Positions 25,107 to 33,584 of a DNA stretch of 64,000 nucleotides are shown piece by piece. The notes under the pieces are model-generated. The model made no database searches and had not been told where the DNA came from. It saw only the letters and a list, made by a program, of their open reading frames with translations. Both the position numbers and the translations under genes were made by a program. Each line of letters opens with the position of its first letter. Position 1 is the stretch's first letter. Source of the DNA: Bradyrhizobium sp. (GTDB taxonomy: Bacteria; Pseudomonadota; Alphaproteobacteria; Rhizobiales; Xanthobacteraceae); the NCBI GenBank assembly GCA_028290305.1, contig JAQGKC010000242.1, positions 1 to 64,000 of the forward strand, read 5' to 3'.

Positions 25107-25248
25107 TGCGAGATCACCTTAATTTTAATGCAGATCATACGAAGATTTCGAGCCCATCGATCCCGCCGAACAGGGTCGACAGCATTTCTGCCAACTATAT
25201 CACATTGTTGAGGGCGGCCGGAAAGATCGTCATCGAAATTACCCATTT

Positions 25249-25266
25249 GTTGACTGAATAGTCAAC
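25249..25266. promoter_or_regulatory. Operator 3: GTTGACTGAATAGTCAAC
   Basis: An 18-bp inverted repeat with 7-nt arms GTTGACT and AGTCAAC, in the 312-nt divergent spacer (25107-25418) between the amidohydrolase and the molybdenum hydroxylase operon. Nothing else is recognised in this spacer. Confidence 0.78.
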
Positions 25267-25418
25267 ATGGTTCATATTTGGGTGAACTGGCGTTTGTTCT
25301 GATAAATGTTATCGTACGTCGAGGTGTCTTCGGTCGAATTGAGATCGACAGGTGCTCTCTACATAGCCACGGTCTGCAGCGCCGCTGCGAGCCGTTTCGT
25401 GGTCCATCTGGAGGCACT

Positions 25419-26276
25419 ATGAAGCCGCCCGTTTTTGAGTATGCATCACCGACCACCATGGCTGAGGCCGTCGGCCTGCTTGCCGCACGCAACGGAAACG
25501 CCAAGGTGATTTCGGGTGGCCAAAGTCTGCTTCCGATGCTGGCATTTCGGCTGACATCGCCGGAACTTCTCGTTGATCTCAAGCACCTGAAGAATCTCGG
25601 TACGATCAGCGTCGGCGACGACGGGGTTCGGTTGGGGGCGAGGGTTCGTTGGTGCGATATCGAGAGCGACCAGCGGTTGGTTCAGAGCCACCCTTTGCTT
25701 GCAGAAGCGATAAAGCATGTGGCGCACTATCAAGTCCGGAATCGAGGGACTGTCGGCGGATCGCTTGCGCATGCCGATCCATCCGCCGAGATGCCCGGCG
25801 TCGCGTTGACCTGCGATGCGCAGATGACCATCGTGGGTAGCAGCGGAACGAGAGTCGAAAAGGCTGCCGACTTTTTCACCGGCCCCTTGCAGACGAGTCT
25901 GGAGCCGGACGAAATTCTCACCGAGGTGCATCTTCCAGCCTGGCCGGCCGCAAGACGTTGGGCGTTTCGCGAGTTTGCCCGGAGAAAGGGCGACTTTGCC
26001 ATGGCGGGAGTGGCGCTGTTCTACGATCTGGACGAGAAAAATCGTGCAGTCGATGCGCATATCGGTGCGATCGGCGTCGCCGATTGCCCGATCAGACTGG
26101 CAGCCGCCGAAGCCGCGCTCAACGGGAACGTGGTCAACGAGAAAACCATTGCCGCGGTTGCGGCAGTGGCGAAAGAGTCGATTGATCCGCCGTCTGACAT
26201 CCATGCACCCAGCGCTTATCGCCGTTCACTCGTGGGCACGCTGTTGGCGCGCGGCCTCGCGCAATCAGCCTCCTGA
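25419..26276 (+). CDS. Molybdenum hydroxylase, FAD-binding medium subunit
   Basis: A 285-residue subunit of the xanthine dehydrogenase/CO dehydrogenase family. FAD-binding motifs are present: KVISGGQSLLPML (about residue 30) and the TVGGSLAHADPSAEMP block (about 110), with the C-terminal CO_deh_flav domain after 175. It passes electrons from the 2Fe-2S subunit to its acceptor. The ATG at 25419 is preceded by GGAGGCAC, the best ribosome site; the longer frame from 25278 begins inside the promoter region. It is the first gene of a three-gene operon under operator 3, with 16 nt to the next. Confidence 0.93.
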   Translation: MKPPVFEYASPTTMAEAVGLLAARNGNAKVISGGQSLLPMLAFRLTSPELLVDLKHLKNLGTISVGDDGVRLGARVRWCDIESDQRLVQSHPLLAEAIKHVAHYQVRNRGTVGGSLAHADPSAEMPGVALTCDAQMTIVGSSGTRVEKAADFFTGPLQTSLEPDEILTEVHLPAWPAARRWAFREFARRKGDFAMAGVALFYDLDEKNRAVDAHIGAIGVADCPIRLAAAEAALNGNVVNEKTIAAVAAVAKESIDPPSDIHAPSAYRRSLVGTLLARGLAQSAS

Positions 26277-26292
26277 AAATCTGGGGTATCGG

Positions 26293-26766
26293 ATGCAAGT
26301 TGAATTTGAACTCAATGGGAAGCCCGTCAGCGCCGATGTGGAGGCTCGCACGACGCTGGCTGACTGCATCCGGGACGGTTTGCGGCAAACCGGTACGCAT
26401 CTGGGATGCGAGCATGGCGTGTGCGGGGCTTGCACCGTTCTCGTGAACGGTGAGGCGGTACGTTCCTGCCTCATGCTGGCCGTTCAGGCCCAAGGCGAGA
26501 AAGTCACCACGGTCGAGGGGCTGTCCGGCGATAAACTGTCGCCTCTGCAGGCAGCCTTTCGCAAACACCACGCGCTCCAGTGCGGCTTTTGCACACCCGG
26601 TTTCATCACCACGGCTCATGCGCTTCTGACGAATGAGCCCGACGCCGATGCGGACCGGGTCCGGGATGTCCTGTCGGGCAATCTCTGCAGATGCACGGGT
26701 TATGTTCCCATCGTGGAGGCGGTTCTAGATGCTCGCAGCCACTACGCACGCAGTGGAGAGAAGTGA
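26293..26766 (+). CDS. Molybdenum hydroxylase, 2Fe-2S small subunit
   Basis: A 157-residue iron-sulfur subunit with both clusters visible: the plant-ferredoxin type CEHGVCGACTV (about residues 40-50) with the later Cys in AVRSCLM, and the C-terminal alpha-helical cluster CGFCTPG and CRCTGY. It carries electrons from the molybdenum centre to FAD. The ATG at 26293 lies just after the FAD subunit stop. Its own stop overlaps the large-subunit start (TGATG), indicating fixed stoichiometry. Length is normal for the family. Confidence 0.95.
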   Translation: MQVEFELNGKPVSADVEARTTLADCIRDGLRQTGTHLGCEHGVCGACTVLVNGEAVRSCLMLAVQAQGEKVTTVEGLSGDKLSPLQAAFRKHHALQCGFCTPGFITTAHALLTNEPDADADRVRDVLSGNLCRCTGYVPIVEAVLDARSHYARSGEK

Positions 26767-29066
26767 TGAAGGTGTCAAACTCCTATATCGGACGTCCGAT
26801 GGAGCGGGTCGAAGACCTTCGCATGGTCAGGGGCAGGGGCACCTATGTCGCGGACGTCAATCGAGCGGGTCAACTTCATGCGGTTATTCTGCGCAGCTCC
26901 GTGGCTCACGGCAAAATTCGATTGCTTGACGCGACAAGAGCGCTCCAATTGCCGGGTGTGCGCCACGTTCTGACGGCCGCTGATCTAGGTGCGGTCGTTC
27001 CCCGCATTGCCGTGCGCTTGCAACCGTTGCCGGAACTTGAGCCATTTCATCAGCCCGTGCTTGCTGACAAAAAGGTACGGTATGTCGGCGAACCAATAGC
27101 GGTCGTCGTTGCGGACAGTGCGGCCATCGCTGAAGATGCCCTGGAGTGCATCGATCTGGAAATCGAAACCCTTCCTGCAATCACGAATCGCGAACAGGCA
27201 GAGGCAGAGCGGTCTGTTCTTTTTGAAGATCATGGGTCCAATACCGCGATTACATGGAAGGCGTTTCGCGGCGGTGCCGATGAGGCGGACAAGGCTTTCA
27301 GGACGGCCGACTACGTTCGGCGTGAACGGTTCAAAATCCAGCGTCATGCTGCGATGTTCATGGAGCCGCGGGGATTTGTCGCCGAATGGAATCAAGCTGC
27401 GGGAAAGCTGACCGTTTGGGGTGCCGCGAAGACTGCCTGGTATAATCGGCGTGTGCTTGCCGCCGCCATGGGACTGGATGTGGAAGCGATCGATCTAATC
27501 GAGGTCGATGTGGGCGGCGGGTTCGGATCCCGCGGCGAGTTCTATCCCGAAGACTATCTTATTCCCGCCGCGGCCAGGCTTGTGAAGCGTCCGGTGAAGT
27601 GGACGGAAGACCGCCGCGAGCACATGATGAGCGCTAACCATGCGCGCGATATCGAGTGCGACATTGAGATCGCGGTGAACCGCGACGGGCGTTTCGTCGG
27701 TCTGCGTGGTCAGGTATGGGCCGACATCGGTGCATATCTCAGGACCAATGGTTCGGTGGGACCGCGGAATGTCGCGCAATTTATGTCCGGCCCCTATTGT
27801 TTCGAGAACATCGATATCAAGAGTTCGATGCTCATGACGAACAAAACCCCAAGCGGCACCTATCGGGGCCCGGGCAGATTCGAGACCGATTTCATTCGTG
27901 AGCGCCTGATCGATCTGGTGGCAAAAGATCTGAACATCGATCGTGTCGAATTGCGTCGGCGCAATCTGGTCGCTGACAGCCAGATGCCGTACCCGCTTGC
28001 GTCCATCACGCCATACGATAGCTCGACCGAACTCGACAGCGGTGACTATCACGCGGTGTTTGACCGGTGCCTGGAAGAATTTGGATGGACTGAAAAGAGC
28101 AAGTTGCGTGGCAAGCTGATCGATGGCTACTACCACGGTCTTGCTGTCGGAAGTTTCATCGAGGGCGGGGCCGCCGGCCCGAAAGAGGATGCGCGGCTGG
28201 TTCTTGAAACAGATGGTTCACTTTCGGTCTATCTTGGGTCTTCCTCGGTCGGACAAGGGCTTGAAACGATCATGGCCCAGATCGCGGCCGACGCTACCGA
28301 ACTCCCCTACGAAAAGATTACGATCAATCATGGATCCACGAGCCATGTGAAAGATGGCTACGGTGCCTATCATTCGCGCTCGACCGTCATGGGTGGATCG
28401 GCGATCCTGCTCGCGGCGGAAAAGCTGAAGGAGCGGATTCGCGAGGCGGCTGCGGCTCGTTTCGACTGCGCTCCCGACGATGTGACGATCGATGGCGAAC
28501 AGGTGAGCCATTCCGGTAAACATCTGCAGCTAGCAAATCTTTCCGACGGGCCGCTGGAGGTCGAGGCTTCCTTCTTCAACAAGAAGTACACATGGGCTTA
28601 CGGCACGCAGGCAGCGCACATTGCCGTGGATCCGGGAACGGGACACGTCAAGGTGATCGATTATCTTTCGGTCGAAGATGTTGGCCGGATGATCAACCCG
28701 CTGACGCTGCACGGACAGGCCATCGGTTCAATCGTCCAGGGTTTGGGCGGCGCATTTCTGGAACACCTCATCTATGACGATGAAGGACAGCTTTTGACCG
28801 GATCGTTTGCCGACTATCTGATGCCGACGGCGTCCGATTTTCCGAACATTCGTTCGATTACGCTTGAGCTAAAACCTTGCCCCAACAATCCCCTGGGCGC
28901 GAAAGGCGCGGGCGAGGGAGGACTGATCCCGGTCGGCGGTATCATGGCCAACGCGGTTGCAGATGCCTTGTCTCATTTGAATGTTCAGCCGACAGAACTG
29001 CCGCTTTCTCCTCCGCGCATATGGCAATTGATCGAAGAGGCTGAGGCAGCCCGCGCAACGGCCTAG
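26766..29066 (+). CDS. Molybdenum hydroxylase, molybdopterin large subunit
   Basis: A 766-residue catalytic subunit. N-terminal domain 1 (ERVEDLRMVRGRGTYVADV) is typical of the aerobic CO/aromatic hydroxylase branch. Cofactor-binding blocks include VGGGFGSRGEFYPED, PSGTYRGPGR and SVGQGLETIMAQI. The catalytic Glu lies in KGAGEGGLIPVGG (about 717). Such enzymes hydroxylate aromatic or N-heteroaromatic carbons using water. The motif details do not identify the substrate and there is no CO-dehydrogenase AYXCSFR loop. It overlaps the small subunit gene and is followed 169 nt later by the TetR regulator gene. Confidence 0.94.
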   Translation: MKVSNSYIGRPMERVEDLRMVRGRGTYVADVNRAGQLHAVILRSSVAHGKIRLLDATRALQLPGVRHVLTAADLGAVVPRIAVRLQPLPELEPFHQPVLADKKVRYVGEPIAVVVADSAAIAEDALECIDLEIETLPAITNREQAEAERSVLFEDHGSNTAITWKAFRGGADEADKAFRTADYVRRERFKIQRHAAMFMEPRGFVAEWNQAAGKLTVWGAAKTAWYNRRVLAAAMGLDVEAIDLIEVDVGGGFGSRGEFYPEDYLIPAAARLVKRPVKWTEDRREHMMSANHARDIECDIEIAVNRDGRFVGLRGQVWADIGAYLRTNGSVGPRNVAQFMSGPYCFENIDIKSSMLMTNKTPSGTYRGPGRFETDFIRERLIDLVAKDLNIDRVELRRRNLVADSQMPYPLASITPYDSSTELDSGDYHAVFDRCLEEFGWTEKSKLRGKLIDGYYHGLAVGSFIEGGAAGPKEDARLVLETDGSLSVYLGSSSVGQGLETIMAQIAADATELPYEKITINHGSTSHVKDGYGAYHSRSTVMGGSAILLAAEKLKERIREAAAARFDCAPDDVTIDGEQVSHSGKHLQLANLSDGPLEVEASFFNKKYTWAYGTQAAHIAVDPGTGHVKVIDYLSVEDVGRMINPLTLHGQAIGSIVQGLGGAFLEHLIYDDEGQLLTGSFADYLMPTASDFPNIRSITLELKPCPNNPLGAKGAGEGGLIPVGGIMANAVADALSHLNVQPTELPLSPPRIWQLIEEAEAARATA

Positions 29067-29235
29067 CCGCATTGACGGCGTAGAATCTGACGGCGATTTG
29101 AGTGCTCGCCCTTTTGGCGGAAAAATCGGGCTTTTTTGATGGAACAGTCTTATATCGGCGGTTCATTCTCTGGTCCGGGATCGCGAATCAATCGACAGCG
29201 ATCCAATTCTTGGCTTTCGAAGTGAGGAAAATTGC

Positions 29236-29910
29236 GTGGCACGCCGTAGCAGCGATCCGGCTCGCGTTCGTGAAAAGATATTGAAGCAGGCAACCGACGA
29301 ATTCGCCCGTATCGGATTTGAAGGCGCCCGCGTGGACCGCATTGCGGAACGCTGCCGTGTCAGCAAGAATATGCTCTACTACTATTTCAAATCCAAGGAA
29401 GGGCTCTTCGTCGCTGTGCTAGAGCACATGTACGAAGGCCTGCGCCATCAGCAGAAGGACTTGTCGGTTCGGGCCAGCGATCCCGTTCTTGCGATGGAGC
29501 AACTCGTCCAGCACACATTCCACGCGCTCCAGAGTAATCCAACCGCGATCCGGTTGATGAACGAAGAAAACAAGCATCGCGCAAAATATATTCGCAAGTC
29601 CGAACGGATGCGGGATTTGTACAATCCGCTGGTCGAAACCATAAGCTTTATTCTCGAACGGGGCCGCAAGGATAACATCTTCCGGTCAGCGCTCGATCCG
29701 ACGATCGTGTATTTGACGCTGTCATCTCTGTGCTACCACTATCTTTCCAACCAATACACGCTGGAGATTGCACTCGATCGAGATCTGGGATCGGAGAAGG
29801 CCCGGAAAAGCTGGCTCGATCATGTGGTCAATCTCGTTCTCCTGTACTGCGTGGCCGATCCAACTGCGATGCTCTCAAGGAAGCCGGAGCTTCATTCCAT
29901 CGCGGTTTGA
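29236..29910 (+). CDS. TetR-family transcriptional regulator of the cluster
   Basis: A 224-residue regulator. The N-terminal helix-turn-helix is classic TetR: ILKQATDEFARIGFEGARVDRIAERC, VSKNMLYYYFKSKEGLFVAVL (about residues 15-65). The C-terminal ligand domain is helical (NPTAIRLMNEENKHRAKYI). The start is GTG 29236, with GAGGA eight bases before it. It sits among five near-identical palindromes spaced like TetR operators (18 bp, two-fold symmetric), though none lies directly before this gene. It therefore probably represses the catabolic genes until a pathway compound binds. That pairing is inference from position and symmetry. Confidence 0.92.
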   Translation: MARRSSDPARVREKILKQATDEFARIGFEGARVDRIAERCRVSKNMLYYYFKSKEGLFVAVLEHMYEGLRHQQKDLSVRASDPVLAMEQLVQHTFHALQSNPTAIRLMNEENKHRAKYIRKSERMRDLYNPLVETISFILERGRKDNIFRSALDPTIVYLTLSSLCYHYLSNQYTLEIALDRDLGSEKARKSWLDHVVNLVLLYCVADPTAMLSRKPELHSIAV

Positions 29911-29977
29911 ACTGTCGCCTGGCTCGTCGATAGTAGCTGGGGCGCGTTGAAAATACGCCCTTGGCCGTGAGGGGCGA

Positions 29978-31378
29978 TCACACGGCGTTTTCCACTCCGC
30001 CAATCACAGCCGCTTCTCGAGGCTCGCTTTCGATCTGGCTGCCTATCGGCTCCCATTTCACGATCCATAACGACAATAGTCCGACCAATGGAACAAGCGC
30101 GAGCACCAGCATCAGCTTCGATAGTCCGATCTGAGCCAGCAGGGGCGGGAAAAAGAACAAGCCAATGATGGTTCCGATTCTCACCATACTTTGTGCCCAA
30201 CCGGTGCCGGTTCCACGCAGCATGGTCGGATAGGATAGCGCGGCCATGGATGCAGAAACGGAGCCCGGGCCGAGCGTCTGGCCGAGGATGAAGAAGTAGA
30301 TCAGCATGATTGAAACGTAGGGAGACACGGCGCCGGCAGTCCACCAGAACAAGACCAGACTTACCGCCACGATCGAGTAGCCCGCGATGAGAAGCCGGCG
30401 TATTCCGACCCTATCGACGAATTGAGCCGCCGCCAGACCGCCGACAACACCGGCGATCGTCGAGACCAGCGTGCCAATGGCCGCGTAGACGAAATCCTGG
30501 CCGAAGATGACCGCAGAGATCGACGGCAAATAGAAACCGACCGCGAAGTATTCCAGGCTTTGTGTAATCGAGATGATCGACACGAGGGCTGTGCGAGCCA
30601 GATAGGGCGGGGAGAAAATGGCCCCATAGCTCATCGGGACACGCCTGGACACCGCCACAGCATTGCCTTCCACGCGCACTGTTACATGGTAGGTTTTTTC
30701 GAGAAGCTTCGCAGCTTCCCTCAATCCGATGTAGTTCGCCGCCCATAATGGGCTTTCCCACATGTATTTGCCGCGAAGCAGAAGAATGATGAGGGCGGGG
30801 ATCGCGCCGAAGCCAACGGCGAAACGCCACAGATGCTCGGTAAAGCCCAGGAAATGCATGGCGAGGGCGACGAGCACCGATACCGCGACGGCGACCTGCC
30901 ACAGGAAAACCCAGAGCGCGATGCTGCCGGCGCGTCGTTTGGCGTTGACGAATTCCGCGAGGAAGCTGAACGCCACGGGATAGTCCAGCCCGACGCCGAT
31001 ACCCATCAGGAAACGGAAGAACAACAAGGCATAGATATCGGGTGACAGTGCCGCGCCAAGCGTGGCGACAACCAGACATATGAGGTCAAGGACGAACATC
31101 CGAAGCCGTCCGATCTTGTCGGTAAGATAACCGCCGGCCGCACCGCCGATAACGGCACCGACCCCCATGATCGCGGTGATGGTTCCGAGTTGGGACGGTT
31201 GAAGATTGAACTCGGCGCGAAGGCCGGGGACGCCGATGCCGAGGCTCGCAAAATCATAGGCATCGACAAATACGCCGCCCAGCGCGATCAGCACGACGCC
31301 CAGGCCCGATTTGGTCATCGGTTGACGGCTGACAAAATCGGCAACGTCTTCTTTCGTCCGGATTATTACCTCGGTCAC
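29978..31378 (-). CDS. MFS transporter, aromatic-acid/sugar-porter type
   Basis: A 466-residue permease with 12 predicted membrane helices. Family signatures are seen after helix 2 (GGYLTDKIGRLRMF), at helix 4-5 (FLMGIGVGLDYPVAFSFLAEFV, a porter-type segment) and after helix 8 (AAQFVDRVGIRRLL). This arrangement suits proton-coupled uptake of an aromatic or other organic acid. The start is GTG 31378 near a G-rich ribosome site, 42 nt below operator 4. It is convergent with the TetR gene. It likely brings the pathway substrate into the cell alongside or instead of the ABC importer. Confidence 0.9.
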   Translation of the reverse strand: MTEVIIRTKEDVADFVSRQPMTKSGLGVVLIALGGVFVDAYDFASLGIGVPGLRAEFNLQPSQLGTITAIMGVGAVIGGAAGGYLTDKIGRLRMFVLDLICLVVATLGAALSPDIYALLFFRFLMGIGVGLDYPVAFSFLAEFVNAKRRAGSIALWVFLWQVAVAVSVLVALAMHFLGFTEHLWRFAVGFGAIPALIILLLRGKYMWESPLWAANYIGLREAAKLLEKTYHVTVRVEGNAVAVSRRVPMSYGAIFSPPYLARTALVSIISITQSLEYFAVGFYLPSISAVIFGQDFVYAAIGTLVSTIAGVVGGLAAAQFVDRVGIRRLLIAGYSIVAVSLVLFWWTAGAVSPYVSIMLIYFFILGQTLGPGSVSASMAALSYPTMLRGTGTGWAQSMVRIGTIIGLFFFPPLLAQIGLSKLMLVLALVPLVGLLSLWIVKWEPIGSQIESEPREAAVIGGVENAV

Positions 31379-31420
31379 AAGACGCCCCCCAAAGTTAAAT
31401 TGGTACCAAGGTAGGTCTCA

Positions 31421-31438
31421 GTTGACCAGATAGTCAAG
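31421..31438. promoter_or_regulatory. Operator 4: GTTGACCAGATAGTCAAG
   Basis: The least symmetric copy: arms GTTGACC and AGTCAAG with two mismatches. It ends 42 nt before the GTG start of the MFS gene, so it could overlap the promoter. Confidence 0.6.
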
Positions 31439-31828
31439 ACGACATCTGTTGGTCACAGAGGGACAAATCGCCTCAATTTAATCATCGGGTTCGTTTGGTG
31501 GCACTCATAAGCGGAGAGGCCGGTGTTGTTATAACTGCCTCAAAAAGCGCGCGTATGCCGAACGGTTGGGCATATTTGGAAGCCGTAACTCGCGAAGTCG
31601 ACAAGTGGCCATGAGCCACAAGATTCCGGCGGTTTTCGTGTCTTTGGTGCGGCTCGCGGCGGGCCGGAACTGTATACGCGATCGATTGATTCATGGTGCG
31701 ATGCGGGCTGACGGTTTAAGTCGGCGACTTCGGAATCCATGCGTCTCATTTCTGGCAAGGCTGGAGCCGGAGTGAAAGCAGGCATTCGATTTCAGGCATT
31801 TCCGGCTGGACAAATTCCAGCGACTTCA

Positions 31829-31846
31829 GTTAACTGTATAGTCAAC
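31829..31846. promoter_or_regulatory. Operator 5: GTTAACTGTATAGTCAAC
   Basis: An 18-bp copy with one mismatch in the left arm (GTTAACT), 78 nt before the ATP-binding protein gene of the ABC importer. Confidence 0.68.
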
Positions 31847-31924
31847 AGAACGTCACATGTCGGGTATCTGGCGCGCTTCTTGCTGATGTGGATATGAAAG
31901 CAAGTTGACGTAGATGGAGTGGAA

Positions 31925-32773
31925 ATGGCCGTACTGATGGCTCGGACTGACGGAAGTGCATATGGCTCTTCGGGATCCGCGTTAACCTCAAAGCCCGCGC
32001 TCATTCGTATTGCGGGCGTCGCAAAACGTTTTGCGACACGCTCGGGCGAAACCGTCACGGCGTTGTCGAATGTCAATTTGGATATTCGAGAGAATGAGTT
32101 CATTTCCGTCGTCGGTCCAAGCGGATGCGGAAAGACCACTCTGCTGCGAATTCTTGCCGGTCTCGAGCAGGCTTCCTCGGGCACGGTGCATTCCGGCGGA
32201 GAGCTTGTCACCGAGCCTCGACCGGATGCCGGCGTCGTGTTCCAACAGCCACTGCTTTTGCCTTGGAATACCGTGCTGACCAACGTCATGCTGTCCGCTC
32301 ATTTGAAGAACGACAAATCGGCGGCCACCGTGAAACGGGCCGAGCATCTTCTGGCGTTTATGGGGCTCAAGGATTTTTCCCAGAAATATCCTTTCGAACT
32401 TTCCGGCGGAATGCAGCAACGCGTGTCGATCTGCCGCGCGTTGATGCGCGAGCCGAATGTTCTGCTGATGGACGAACCGTTCGGAGCGTTGGACGCCATG
32501 ACGCGCGAAGCGATGAACATGGAACTGATGCGGGTGTGGTCCGAAGAGCGGAAGACCGTGATTTTTATTACTCACAGCATTCCTGAAGCGGTCCTTCTCG
32601 GCGATCGTGTAGTGGTTATGTCGCCCAGGCCGGGCCGAATTTCTGAAATCGTCGATGTCAACATCGATCGGCCGCGTAACCTTCAAACGATGGGCAGTGC
32701 TCGCTTTGGCGAACTTTGTGATCACATCCGGTCCATATTCGGAGCGGCGTCTCTGACGATGGCATCGCTATGA
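31925..32773 (+). CDS. ABC importer ATP-binding protein (NitT/TauT type)
   Basis: A 282-residue ATPase: Walker A GPSGCGKTT (about residues 62-70), Q-loop VFQQPLLLPW, signature LSGGMQQRVSIC, Walker B VLLMDEPFGALD and the His switch FITHSIPEA. The LPW after the Q-loop and the SPRPGRI segment are typical of nitrate/sulfonate/taurine-type importers. The ATG at 31925 has GGAG six bases before it; GTG at 31919 has none. It overlaps the permease gene by four bases. First gene of a three-gene operon under operator 5. Confidence 0.94.
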   Translation: MAVLMARTDGSAYGSSGSALTSKPALIRIAGVAKRFATRSGETVTALSNVNLDIRENEFISVVGPSGCGKTTLLRILAGLEQASSGTVHSGGELVTEPRPDAGVVFQQPLLLPWNTVLTNVMLSAHLKNDKSAATVKRAEHLLAFMGLKDFSQKYPFELSGGMQQRVSICRALMREPNVLLMDEPFGALDAMTREAMNMELMRVWSEERKTVIFITHSIPEAVLLGDRVVVMSPRPGRISEIVDVNIDRPRNLQTMGSARFGELCDHIRSIFGAASLTMASL

Positions 32774-33561
32774 CAGTGCTCGTCAGGACGTTGAATTCGC
32801 ACCGGCTGCAATCCATCATACTTGCGATCTCGGTGGTTGCCGTCTGGGAGGGGGCATGCCGGTTTTTTGCGATATCGCCTCTGGTTTTGCCGGCCCCCAG
32901 TGCTGTGGCGACCAAGCTGGTTTCCCTCGTGGTTTCGGGAATCATTTGGCCCCATCTGTGGGCAACGCTTGTTGAGGTCATTGCGGGGTTCGTGTTTGGG
33001 GTGATCGCCGGATTGGTGATTGGCGCGATGGTCTCGTTGATCCCGGTGCTTGAACGATTGGTATACCCTTATCTCGTTGCCCTGCAGACGCTGCCAAAGG
33101 TCGCCATCGCGCCGCTCTTCATCATTTGGTTTGGATACGGACTGTCATCGAAGATCGTCATCACGGCGCTGGTATGTTTTTTTCCGGTTCTGGTGAGCGT
33201 CATCGCCGGCTTTCATTCAACCGATAAAGATCAACTCGACATGATGAAGGCCTTTGGCGCCACGAAATGGCAAACGCTTATGCGTCTGCGTGTGCCCTCC
33301 GCGCTGGTGCTGATTTTCGCAGGCCTCGAGATCGCAGCGGTGTTGGCCGTCATCGGCGCAATCGTTGGCGAGTTCGTGGGTGCGCAGGTCGGTCTTGGCT
33401 ATCTTGTCGTAACGCTCAATTTCGGTCTCGACGTTCCCGGTGTCTTTGCCGTGCTCATTGTGTTGTCCGCCATCGGACTGGCGATGCACGGCATCATGCG
33501 GGTAGCTGCGCGCCGCTATATCTTCTGGATCCGGCGCAATGACGCGCCTCTGCTGCCGTAA
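32770..33561 (+). CDS. ABC importer permease (NitT/TauT type)
   Basis: A 263-residue inner-membrane permease with about six helices. The cytoplasmic EAA-like loop (DQLDMMKAFGATKWQTLMRLRVPSALVL) contacts the ATPase. The ATG overlaps the ATPase stop (ATGA). One permease gene and one ATPase gene imply homodimers of each. Substrate cannot be read from this subunit; its operon and operator link it to the catabolic regulon. Confidence 0.93.
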   Translation: MTVLVRTLNSHRLQSIILAISVVAVWEGACRFFAISPLVLPAPSAVATKLVSLVVSGIIWPHLWATLVEVIAGFVFGVIAGLVIGAMVSLIPVLERLVYPYLVALQTLPKVAIAPLFIIWFGYGLSSKIVITALVCFFPVLVSVIAGFHSTDKDQLDMMKAFGATKWQTLMRLRVPSALVLIFAGLEIAAVLAVIGAIVGEFVGAQVGLGYLVVTLNFGLDVPGVFAVLIVLSAIGLAMHGIMRVAARRYIFWIRRNDAPLLP

Positions 33562-33584
33562 TTCCTCAAAGAGCGAGACTGCAC

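Larger units (their letters stand above)
31379..31924. other. Divergent spacer with two operators
   Basis: About 545 bases between the MFS and the ABC genes, read outward in both directions. It carries operators 4 and 5, one near each gene. No protein of any credible family is found in the short frames (31482-31694, 31566-31775). Confidence 0.5.

Noticed and set aside
20107..29066. Naming the regulon a picolinate or nicotinate pathway
   Set aside because: The molybdenum hydroxylase and decarboxylase-like genes would fit, but no recognisable 2,5-dihydroxypyridine dioxygenase, N-formylmaleamate or maleamate enzyme lies in the regulon.
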